A stretch of 64,000 nt of DNA from Anadara kagoshimensis (Eukaryota > Mollusca > Bivalvia > Arcoida > Arcidae): assembly GCA_021292105.1 (NCBI GenBank), contig CM037870.1:12077353-12141352 (forward strand), in the 5' to 3' direction. The stretch's first letter is position 1, and each line of letters starts with the position of its first letter. Below are positions 1 to 10,200 of this stretch, one piece after another. The translations under genes and the position numbers were made by a program. Below the pieces are notes generated by a model that ran no database searches, was not told the origin of the DNA, and saw only the letters and a program-made list of their open reading frames with translations.

Positions 1-281
1 ATAGCAAACTGAATTATGTTCGAATGGAATTGAGTAATAATGTTTTATGCCAAAATCCAAAATTCTTTCACCTATATCCAGGCAGCCAGATCTTGGATGG
101 TGGAGGAAACCAGAGTGTTCAGAGAAAATCCTTTCCAGCTTTTCAACAGCTGATATCTTTATCTCTTTAGCTTTTCAGCCACTCTGCAGCTGGGTTTAAA
201 CTCCTTTATGTTAACTCTCTGATAAACTTTTGACAGGTCTATAAATTTACCTGATCACATTTTCATTTGATTTTGCTCAAG
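1..281. other. SRPRB intron, upstream part
   Basis: No exon is seen. The first exon in the window starts at 1986 and is an internal one, so this is intron of SRPRB or sequence before it. Around 90-115 the minus strand reads like the 3' half of the tRNA-type SINE found elsewhere here (GTTTCCTCCACCATCCAAGA), so a decayed SINE piece is likely. Confidence 0.5.
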
Positions 282-517
282 CAGGGCTCAAATTAGATTT
301 TGAAACAGGGAGAAGTCACTTCTCCCTCAGCCAAGATTAGGGAGAAGTTTTTCAAAACAGGGAGAAGTTTTACCGCCGCGAGTGAAATTTACGTGGCGAC
401 GCATGTTCCCAATATGTTTGACTTTAAATGGGAGTATCCCTACAAAAAACTTAAATATTACATAAATTGTAATATTACTTATTGAATCCAAATAAATCAT
501 ACTATAAATTTCTTCAT

Positions 518-556
<39 letters not shown>

Positions 557-1425
557 CACGTGCAGAATTATTATATGTATACGCTTGGTGTAGCAGTACT
601 GAAAATAATTCTAAAAAATTATTGTACTTTTTTTTTTTGTTATTTAAAAGCTATTTAAATTATGCTCTTTTCATTGAAGCAAAATGCATTGATCTTATCA
701 CATCACTAAATGCTAAATGTCTTGATTTCAATGTAAATGTGAAATACATGTACAATTTTCTTTAAAACATTATTTTTTTAAAAATAATGTAAAGATTAAC
801 AACATATTAAGAAGTAAATCTGATAAATGAAAAAAAAAAATAAAAATATATGCACCATTATTTTTGAGTTATCCCCTTGTCAAACGTGTTGATGGCAACA
901 AACATGGCTGCTGTGTCTGACTCCCAATTTCTAGAGATGATACTACTCATTTGCAATCATTCTATCAGAAAATGTTTTATTTATGGATTCCTTTGTGAAA
1001 AGGCAATATTCTGTGAGGGTCTGTTATTTTATTTTATTTTCATACAAAAAACGATCTACTATTTTGTTCAATACACCCACCCCCCCCCCCCCCCCCCCCC
1101 CGCGGGGTACAGACGTTTTTTATGGCAAATATCCGAGGTTTTTCACCAAGATGGCTTTTAATTACATCAGTCAACAGGTTGATGAATCCATGACATGCAT
1201 GGATGATCTCAGTTTAAACTAATTATCGGATTAAAACACCTGGATATATCGGGAGTTACCTGTGTTTACCGTTGAATGAGTGTAATACACAAGAGGCGCC
1301 TTAGGGGTTAAATACACTTGTCAAAACTTAGGGCGACTAGAACTTCGCTTTTTGGACAGTTTAGGGCGAAGTTTTTGGAATCAGGGCGAAGATATCGCCC
1401 AACTTCGCCCTTATTTTGAGCCCTG
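282..1425. mobile_element. hAT-like non-autonomous DNA transposon
   Basis: The left end CAGGGCTCAAAT (from 282) is matched by the right end ATTTTGAGCCCTG (to 1425), giving terminal inverted repeats of about 12 bp. They are flanked by the direct repeat CTCAAG at 276-281 and 1426-1431. Just inside the ends are clusters of a short motif: GGGAGAAGT at the left and GGGCGAAG at the right, in both orientations, as expected of transposase-binding sites. The CAGGG...CCCTG ends suggest the hAT group, although the visible duplication is 6 bp rather than the usual 8. The interior has no transposase reading frame; it holds a T run (521-554) and a C run (about 1079-1100). It lies in an SRPRB intron. Confidence 0.75.
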
Positions 1426-1639
1426 CTCAAGTACTTTAAATTGATCTCTTCAGGTCAAATAACATTAACTTCTCTCTTGTACCCTTCCAAAGACCTGTGT
1501 GTTTTATAGCAAATATAAAATAGATGTTGTTGGATTAAGATCAAAGATATTTTCTTCTGATGGCTTTACAAAGAAAGATAACTCTTCCATCATTGTCTTT
1601 TAGTTATCAATAGAGGGTTATAAGCAATAAAATCATTAC

Positions 1640-1900
1640 CAGAATATACCCACCTTTGGACAAAACATACCCACAACTATAAACCAGTGTTGATTTAAAA
1701 CCACTACAGAAAGTTTAACATATAAAATTTAGACATTGATCAACATTTTGATGGGAATGTTTTGGCAGGTACATTTTGGTATAAAAATATTTCTACATAC
1801 AAATATATATTGAAGTTTTCGTGGGTACATACTGGCAAGAAGTTCTGGCAACATTTTGTCCAGATATGGGTACATTCTGGTTCGGTACGTTTTGTCCTGC
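1640..1900. repeat. Small inverted repeat in SRPRB intron
   Basis: CCAGAATATACCCACC...GGACAAAACATACC at 1640-1675 is found again, inverted and imperfect, at about 1848-1890 (TGTCCAGATATGGGTACATTCTGG). It looks like a decayed foldback element. It ends about 90 bases before the splice acceptor of the next SRPRB exon. No coding potential is seen. Confidence 0.5.
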
Positions 1901-1985
1901 ACCCTTTACAGAAAGCCTGATATTCTCTTTGACATTATGTTTCATGATTGTGATAATAAATTTTCTTTTTTTTTTTGCATTTCAG

Positions 1986-2068
1986 AATAAGGCATTAAGC
2001 ATTATAGACTTGCCTGGTCATGAAAGAGTAAGAACACAAATATTAGAACAGAATAAACAACAGGCAAG
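1986..2068 (+). CDS. SRPRB: SRPRB coding exon with G3 motif
   Basis: Acceptor TTTGCATTTCAG ends at 1985 after a strong pyrimidine tract. The donor GTAAGA starts at 2069. It encodes 27 full residues beginning NKALSIIDLPGHERVR and ends with two bases of an Arg codon. Confidence 0.93.
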
Positions 2069-5000
2069 GTAAGAAGTTGTTTTGTCTACTGTAGAATTAT
2101 TGATTTTTGTGGTGTCCAATTTCTGTGGTTCTTAAAAAAATATCATCTTGTAGAGTTGCAAAATTGTTAAGCATGATTTTAAGATGAGTACTACGGTATT
2201 TCATTGACATGTTAATTTGTGGATCAAGGGCACACAGTATCTACAAAAAATTGGAACACCATGAAAATGAATGATTTGATGGTATTACACACTTAGCTGA
2301 ACTTAAATCTTGGTCACTTTTTAAACTCTAAAAATTTTTGATTTCTTGATGTCTCTTCTGGTGGAGAATAGGGCCAATAACTATGACTTCATGGGTTTAC
2401 TTAACTCCGTTTCTCCAGGTGGAGACTAGGGCCAAAAACCGATTTCATTGGTTTAAAACTACACTGGTTTAAAAAGAGGTTAGCTGTGGAATTACAAAAA
2501 TACAAAAATGCTTTAACCATGTCATTTTACACAAAATCATTTAGAATAACTTTTAGGAAATTTATGCCAGGTTTCTTTTGTTATCATTATGTTCGATGTG
2601 GTCTGGGTTTATAGGATATTTTTATGGTAATGGGGTTCGTCAGCACATCACGTGGTACTCTATAACATAAATCGCAAAATTTGTTTTAACAATGGATATA
2701 GAATTACATAAATTGATATTTTCCTGTTAAAAATGACATTATTCTGGGATTCGTGAAGTAAATGTTTTCCAATACATTTTGCATAAATGCAAAGGAGTAT
2801 TCAACATGTTGTTCACTACTGAACAGGGCTTCGGAAATTTCGGTCTGGCCCGTCGGACATTTTGTACAAGCAAAAAAAAAAAAAGGTCGTCGGCACAGGG
2901 CTGTCTATGCGTGCATGTTGTGGGTTTTTTTTTTTTTTTTTTTGCCGATATTAATCCATGTGCGTTCTTACACCACAATGTTTATTGTGTGTATTAGGTG
3001 AGATCTAAGACTAAGACGTTGATAAGCTTCCACGATATGCTGTTATTATCAGTATTCGTTACTGTCCACGATCCTTGATATTGCACGTCTGCCATATTGT
3101 TTACTAACAATCGGAAATTTTCGTATTCCGAAAATACACGAATTGTAATTAGAATTCTCGCGAGAGGTTCTAAATAGGAATTCAGGTATCGCCAATCACG
3201 ATATAACGGGAACTGCTTGACGAGGTTCCAATAATATTTATGTGAATGAAAGATATTAATGCCTAAGCTTTTATTAAAATAAAGTTTAATCGCGTTTCTG
3301 TATTTATTAATAAAGAAACAGTTTTGAAGCGCGTAGTAGGTAATTTTTAACACCCCGCATAGAACCTCTTTGATAACAAACCGTCACCCTTGACCGACAC
3401 TCGTTATGGCTTTATGGCTTCCGTAATCAACACAGTTGCATCCATGCACTTATTATTAAACAAACACACGTTTAAAGAAAGTTATAATGATTCGGACTGG
3501 AAAACAAAAGAAAAAGAAACGTGGCACGCGACTATTTTAAGTCCACAGGTATTTACTGATTAATAAACTATCACCTGATCTTAATACTGTTGTAGTTGAC
3601 AGGTAAACACGTGGTAAGGACAATACACTTAATGAAGTCAGTTCGAATTTAAAAGACCGACAGACAGACTAGCGTTAGTTTACTTTTGTCGGACAGAAAA
3701 CTGATTTGTCCGTTGTAAAATTGAAAATGTCCAAAAACAAAAAATGTCCGACTGGCGATTTTTCACGTCGGTCAAAATAATTTTTTGTCGGACATGTCTG
3801 GCAAATATGACCGTTTCTGGACCTCTGCTACTGAACTACATTGATAACAAAACATATGTAATATTTGTATATATTTTGATTTTTTCCAGAGGTATAATAT
3901 ATGTAATAGACAGCTCAACTTTCCAGAAGGAAATTAAAGAAGTTGCTGGGTAAGTTTATAAAAATCTTGAAAAAATCATATTTAGAGAAAAGGACAGGTA
4001 TCCAAAATCTAAAACTCTTTTATTATTTTACCAATTTTCAAGTTGTTAAATATTTTGAGAAAATGTTGTGTTACTAAATTTAAGGTAAATAGCATAGTAA
4101 TTATGAATTAAATCTTGGACTATGCCAAAAGTAAACTGCTGTATATTGTCATATACACTAATTAAAACAGTTGCTTAATGGTTAAAATTGAAGAAGAAAA
4201 CTTTCACAAATTCTGTGAAGAAAAAAAATAAGTCAAGTTTTAAGGATATATGGTAAATAATATAATCTATATAGTTAACTGTACTGAAGACAGTTAGACC
4301 ATCATGTTTTGGTACAGATTGGACCCACAACCTGTTTATTAACTGTAAAACATCAATGTTTTTTATTTATCTGTTTTGGCCAATAAAGAATAAAAGCAGT
4401 ATAAAGATAAACAAAATTGAAAAAAATGGTATAAATAGAATTAATTGCAAAAAAATAATTTTACATATTTGTCGTTCACTGTCTTGAAAATAATGTAGCC
4501 ATTAAGTTATATTTCTAAAGCAGGTGTAATGGCTCTGATTTAAAGACAAACAAATTGTTCAGTATTCTGAAACTATCATTCTATGTATTTATTTTAGGTA
4601 TTTATACACAATTCTAAGTGACAGCGCAATCTCCAATAATGCTTTACCTATATTGGTAGCCTGTAACAAACATGACTTGACCTTTGTCAAAGGGTCAAAG
4701 TTCATACAGACTCAACTTGAAAAGGAGATGTAAGTATCACATCTTAAAAGTATTACGTAGTCAAATTAGTTTCCATAAAGATGTTGGGTGGAGTAATGTT
4801 GTATTATGGCCCAGTTAAGATTCTTTTACATATCAAGGAAGTCATTTCGTTGATGGTGGAGAGAACTGGAATACCTCAAGCCACCAACCTTCTGCAAATG
4901 AACTGATAATCAAATTGCGATTCAAATGCAGTTGTTTTAGTGGCCCCAACCCTGGCACTTGACTATCCCTTATTTAATGTCTGGGACAATAAAAAACATG

Positions 5001-5361
5001 AATTAATAAAAAACACTGACATTTACTCCAATGATTTGGAATTGTATATTCTTGTCTGCAGTGGGTGTTACCAAGTACATGTTTTGCAGTTACAAATTTT
5101 CCTTTTTCTATTATAATCATTTAGTTTCTTAATCAATTTATTTTCAGGAATACTTTAAGAGTAACACGTTCTGCAGCATTACAACAGACAGATGGGGCTA
5201 GCAATAACAACACATACCTCGGAAAAAGAAATAAAGATTTTGCTTTTGAAGATCTAAAGCCAATTAAAGTTGAATTTGTAGAGTGCAGTGCTCAGGGTAA
5301 AGACGCTGAATCTGAACCAGATCTGAAAGCTGTAGAGGAGTGGTTAATTAAAATTGCTTAG
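1986..5361 (+). CDS. SRPRB: SRP receptor subunit beta (3' part, four coding exons)
   Basis: SRPRB is the membrane-anchored small GTPase subunit of the signal recognition particle receptor. It sits in the ER membrane and holds SRP receptor alpha during co-translational targeting. CDS joins 1986..2068, 3890..3949, 4598..4729 and 5148..5361 (stop TAG). The introns are GT-AG and the split codons join cleanly: AG|A, GG|G, AT|G. The translation carries the switch motif DLPGHERVR (G3), the NKxD motif CNKHDL (G4), VECSA (G5), LNTLRV-like MNTLRVTRSA, and the ending EEWLIKIA. This order and spacing match the family through to its usual C terminus. The N-terminal transmembrane helix and the P-loop exon are absent because they lie left of the window. 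The start codon is therefore unseen. The introns hold two hAT-like insertions and the gene is convergent with the oxidoreductase at 7107-12900. Confidence 0.95.
2824..3827. mobile_element. hAT-like non-autonomous transposon, 8 bp target duplication
   Basis: The left end CAGGGCTTCGGAAATTTCGG and the inverted right end CAGAGGTCCAGAAACGGTC are imperfect terminal inverted repeats with the CAGRG start typical of hAT elements. An exact 8 bp duplication, CTACTGAA, flanks the element at 2816-2823 and 3828-3835, which is the hAT hallmark. GTCGGACA motifs recur just inside both ends. The interior (119-codon minus frame at 2994-3353) shows no recognisable transposase. It sits in the intron between SRPRB exons 1986-2068 and 3890-3949, ending 62 bases before the latter. 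Confidence 0.85.
3890..3949 (+). CDS. SRPRB: SRPRB coding exon
   Basis: Acceptor TTTTTTCCAG, donor GTAAGT. It encodes GIIYVIDSSTFQKEIKEVA, the core beta strand and helix of the GTPase fold; human SRPRB has the equivalent VFVVDS segment. It starts and ends inside codons that join correctly to both neighbours. Confidence 0.93.
4598..4729 (+). CDS. SRPRB: SRPRB coding exon with G4 motif
   Basis: Acceptor TTATTTTAG, donor GTAAGT. It encodes YLYTILSD...ILVACNKHDL, carrying the NKxD guanine-specificity motif, then the QTQLEKEM helix leading to the conserved NTLRVTRSA block of the next exon. Confidence 0.93.
5148..5361 (+). CDS. SRPRB: SRPRB terminal coding exon
   Basis: Acceptor TTTATTTTCAG at 5147; the stop TAG is 5359-5361. 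It encodes NTLRVTRSA, a variable linker, LGKRNKDFAFEDL, then VEFVECSA (G5) and the terminal AVEEWLIKIA helix. Confidence 0.94.
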
Positions 5362-6785
5362 AGTGTTAAGGCAGACAGCTGTGATATTGTCAAGAATTCT
5401 CTATGTTGGTATAGTCAGTGAAGAAAAACTGGTAAAGGTGCATGATGTTAAGATCTACAGTTAAACCTTGATTCATGGCCACTATTTGTTTAATCACTTT
5501 TTTGCGTCATAAAGTGGTTTGGCTATAAATGAAGGATGAATTTATAAAGAAAAAAGATTAAACTTTATAATTAAAGAGTTTTTGGGACTACTAAATATTT
5601 TGCCCCAGGCAAGGTAGCAAAATTATCTACGAACATTATAACAAGGATTTTACTATTATAACAAGGTTTTACTATGTTCTTATTTCAAACATTGGGTGAA
5701 AAACAATACTGAAATATATTGGAAAGAAACTCTTTTGAAAAGATTGATTTAGCACAGTGAACTGTTATATTTTTGTTTCTACGTCAAAGAGATAACGTAG
5801 CAAAAATACTTAATTATTCTATTTAGACCCAGCAACATTTATCACCTACAAAGCTATAATAAAGATTTTCGCCCCAGATAAATTGTTACCTTTGGAATTC
5901 AAATCACCATACAAGTGAGATTATTGAATGATGTCAAATGGCACATGTGAAGAACTAGAATAACTACTGTGCTATAACTGTAATTTTTGTATAAAAAATA
6001 TCTAGTCAAGTTAATAATTCAAGTTTCTTATGAAAAGATGAAATTCATTCATGTTTAAAGATGAACATATTCTTTATGGTAATGTCACCTGCCGATAAAT
6101 CTGAGGAGGTACCAAAGAAAGTAAAATATGTGTATGTTTTATACTTCTTGAATGTAAAATTGTAATCATGTTCAATCTGTTTGTGATACAGGTGGAACAA
6201 TGATGTCATTTTGTGTATTTTGGTGAATTAATGGTACTAACTTCAGCAATTAAAGTTGGAGATGAACATCAGTGTAAAATATAAATCTGGAATGCTAGTG
6301 TGTATGTATTGAGTGTAGTTATTATTTATTGTAATCAGTATAAGCAGAAGCTACACACAAAAACTCATGTAAAGCAATACAATGTACTTGTCCTTCACTG
6401 TAACTGGTGTATGAATGTTTTTGTGAAAATATGAATCTGTAAATCTAGTGTCCATATGATTGAGTGCAGTCATTAATAATTTATTGTTTCTAGTACATGT
6501 ACAAGCTGCACTAAGATAGTGAAAAGCAATCCTTGTCCTTTACTGTAACTCGTGTATGAATGGTTTTTGTTAAAATAGAAATCTGTAAAGTTAGTGTCTA
6601 TAATATTTTGAGTGTAATATTGTTAACTTACTAGTGTAACTAGTTAATTGTACAAGCTACACACAATAGTCATGTAGAGCAATACTTGTCTCATCAATTT
6701 GTGTATGAATGTTTTTGTATGGTTGTAAATGTATTTGAAGATGTGTACATTTTGATGAATAAATGGGTTGTGGTTATACTGTGTA
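5362..6785 (+). other. SRPRB: Probable SRPRB 3'UTR with poly(A) signal
   Basis: After the stop codon no further exon is seen. A canonical AATAAA at 6758-6763 is the best-placed poly(A) signal before the next SINE and the oppositely oriented gene, so a 3' end near 6780 is inferred. That would make a UTR of about 1.4 kb. The last 500 bases are a tandem repeat (see 6275-6719). Confidence 0.55.
6275..6719 (+). repeat. Three ~148 bp tandem units in the SRPRB 3'UTR
   Basis: Three diverged units start at about 6275, 6425 and 6571. Each opens with AAAATA-AATCTG, passes through a CTAGTGT...GAGTG block and a CAAGCT/AAGCTAC block, and closes with GTGTATGAATG-TTTTTG. They differ by many substitutions and small indels, so the amplification is old. 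Confidence 0.8.
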
Positions 6786-6824
6786 AGTGTTGTAATTATT
6801 TGATATCTTGAAAAAATCTTTTAA

Positions 6825-6970
6825 AAATACCTCCCTGTACTTTGCCCTCAGCACACAACAAAGGTAAAAATTTCTGCAACTTTACTTATAGCTGGTGATG
6901 TCTCAATATAAGTGAAATATTCTTGGCTGGGACGTAAAGCCACATTCAATCAATCGATCAATATACATGT
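6825..6970 (+). mobile_element. SINE-B tail (third family copy here)
   Basis: The block CCTCCCTGTAC...CAACAAAGGTAAAAATTTCTGC, then GGTGATGTCTCAATATAAGTGAAATATTCTTG and GGGACGTAAA, followed by CAATCAATCGATCAAT, matches sequences at 10100-10260 and 61865-62020. The (AATC)n tail and conserved 3' domain are typical of tRNA-derived SINEs of molluscs. The tRNA head is not recognisable in this copy. Confidence 0.75.
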
Positions 6971-7106
6971 GTATTTCATTTTAAAGTGATAAATGTGTGT
7001 TCCAAAATGAAATACATGTAACAAACATCAATTTGGATGTGTATGTTGGACTTTGTTGAAAATGTTTATATAACAAAGACACAAATATGTTTAATATTTA
7101 GTTTAT

Positions 7107-7219
7107 TTATTTCTTGTTAAGATAAACAACTTGTCCTGTCTTGTAGGATTCCTTTATGGCGTTTATTACTTTACCTACTCTCTCAGAAGATACTCTCTTG
7201 ATTTCAATTTCTGTAATAC
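7107..7219 (-). CDS. Oxidoreductase exon 7 and stop
   Basis: Acceptor CATTTTTAG. It encodes ITEIEIKRVSSERVGKVI, continuing to ESYKTGQVVYLNKK, then TAA at 7107-7109. The minus-strand AATAAA overlapping the stop region (about 7103-7108) could serve as poly(A) signal. Confidence 0.9.
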
Positions 7220-10200
7220 CTAAAAATGTAATAAAAGCATTTTGTTTAGAAGAGTTATCCCCCTTAGTCTGTCGGCAGAAGTTCAGTAAAACATTAACTG
7301 TATAATAGGCTTTGTTTTCATTTCTTTGTCTGGTGATGTTTACTACAAAAATGATTAGCTATGAGATTGAGATATTATCTTTATTATTATTCAAGTACCA
7401 AATCAAATTGCCGTATTTTCTAACATTCTGCAGCTATTACTAAATACTACTAAAATTTTACTCGTGAGTTTTAACACCCATTGTTGATAATACTCCTGAC
7501 TTTGTATGTGTACCAGGCAATGACAATGATATCCAGACGATTCCAGAGGCGTGGTTAAAATACTACGATAGGAATTTAACTGTTCTGTCTATTTTACTGA
7601 CAGTTGTTTGGAAATAAAAATACTAATATCCTTTTTTGGGACCTCGGTGGCCATGTTGACTTTGATGTGCACTTAAAGATCATGAGATCATGTTGCTCCT
7701 ATTGGACATATATCCTAGTGTGAGAAAGTTGGTAAATTTTGAAGGTGGGTGGTCTTACCTGGGTACTGCAGTTTCCTCCACCTTCCAAGAATTTTTTGTC
7801 TTGATTAAGTGAGAAAACTTGACTGGGGCGTAAAATGCCATCGCTTTACTCATCTGAATGATTTTAGAGCAAACAATGAATAAATGAAGTAATCATACAT
7901 AACGTTTTTACTAGAACTACAGTCCAACCTGCCTAAAAAGGCCACCTGTATATAAGGGCCACCTGCACATAAAGGCCAGTCAAATTGTATCCAAATTGTT
8001 CTTTACTCATTTTATTTGAACCTGTATATAAAGGCCACCTGCCCATAAAGGTCACTTTACAGGTTTCCTTGGGTGGCCTTTATAGACATGTTTGACTGTA
8101 GTGTGTTTTTGTGAATTTAGATACCTTCAATAGCATCAATAAAGTGATTTAATTCTGCTATATAAGCGTCATGGAATCGGTCAGGGAATGATGTATGAAG
8201 TTCAGCATCTCTCTTTCCTTCTAGTGTGTATGTTTTTACAGATGTTTTGACTTTGGCATCAGCTATAAGCATGGCTTCAGAACCTAAAACCTGTAAAAAT
8301 AAGTAACATTGGTATTCCAAATAGATTTTTTAAGATTATATTAAATCAAAGGAATAACATGAAATTATTACTGCTCATTGTAGAGGTTTAAACATCATGG
8401 CTTAGTTGTTCATAGTTCCGTTAGTTCAACCTGTCAGTTCGTGAAAATGTTTATCATGTGTATTGGGCAATATTTCTTAAATGCCTCCTCAAATGAAATC
8501 AATCATAAGTTATATGCTCATTAAAAATTCCATTAGAATCCTTCAGACTTTGTGGATTACGCGATATCTATACTTAGTTTTTGTACGGCGTTTCACGATA
8601 GTGAACGCGTACTTTGCTATCGCTTTCTTCCAAGATATCAGGCTTCTTTGCTATGAAATTATAAGATATGAGTACATATGGAAATAGTGCGCCAGGTAAA
8701 TGAGTGTGAAAGAAATATATCTGTTTTATCGGGAGATATGTATTCTGATACGGGTAATGCATTTGGTTACATATGCACATTTGGAATAAATTTTCGGAAT
8801 ACATTTCGGAATCTAGTAAAATATTGCGACGGGATGCATCCAATAATTTCTGCAATTTGGCGAACTGATATCGTGTTTACAATAAAAGGTAGTCCGAGAA
8901 GTTTGCGTCCTACCATGTAAAATCATAACTTTTTTATGAAATAAACAGCAATGGCAGGTTGATTAATTAATTCTTCATGAAATCTACGATAATTTAAATT
9001 TATTTTGAAGGGTATGATAACGTATTTTGATGTTGAGGCAATTGTGTCATATTTTAAAACTGTTTATCGATTAGATTTCACTTTCGTGAAAGGAAGATAA
9101 TTCGTACAGTGTTGTGTGCAAATGACCACATGTGGATTTTAAATACATGTACTTCACCATTAACATGAAACGGGAATATTGTGAATGATAATCAGCAGTT
9201 TATTAAAACCCAGATTTAACAGCAAATGATCCAGTTACATACAACCGCTAGAATGTACCCCCTCATAGCGACGGTAGGGTCTGCAAAACTCTACTTTCTC
9301 TCTATCCGAAATGACAAAACGATCGGATACGACTTTATTAAATTTTAATTACTAATTGTCTTTTCCATATATTTATGAAATTATTATTTTCTACCATTTA
9401 ATCTAGCAATACATGGTTTGGTACATTGTTTCTTTTTCCAAAAAACATCCGTCGGACTATGCATAGATCGACCCACCCCCCGGGGGGATTTTCGGTTATA
9501 TTCTGTCTTGCCACAACGACATTTTCCCAGCTACGCCGTACAACAGCACGACAGTGCTATGTTTTTCTTTTTGTATTATTCTTTTTTTATTTGTTTGTTT
9601 TTCTCTTATTTTTGTTTTTGTTTCAATATTTGTATAAGTTGTACCTCTAATCTGATGTCATATCCGTATGGACTGTATCTGCTATGGTCCAGTATTCCTA
9701 TCATACCACTGGGAACTTCATAGTGACCACTATAGTGTCAACATCATCACGGTCTGCAACCTCCTAATGTTAAAATGTTCAAACAATAATTATTTTATAT
9801 TTTATTTACAATTATGCATCGTTATAGCAAATGTGTGATTATAGCTGGAATCTGTTAAAAAAATTATGGAATAAGAATAAAAGAAGCTTGTACCCTGACA
9901 TGATATTATATCCAGTAGTAGTCCGACTAATCCAATAGCATCATTAATGTTGTGTTCGCTTCGTATGTTTGAGGTAGTGGGATCGAACCTCGGTCGGGTT
10001 TGAGAAACACTTGAAAATAGGTAGTAACTGGGTTTTTTTTTTTTTTTGCCAAACACTTGGCATTTAATAATAAAAGTCACGGGGTCCTTCGAAATAGACC
10101 TTCAAAACCGATGTCCTGTGTCACGGCAGGTGTGGCATGTTAAAGAACCCTCTCTGTACATTGCCTTGATCGCACTGCAAAGGTAAAAAAAATATCCGCC

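Noticed and set aside
9418-9723. 101- and 74-codon plus-strand ORFs over 9418-9723
   Set aside because: They overlap antisense to oxidoreductase exon 5 and run through a T-rich intron; no similarity or splice support.
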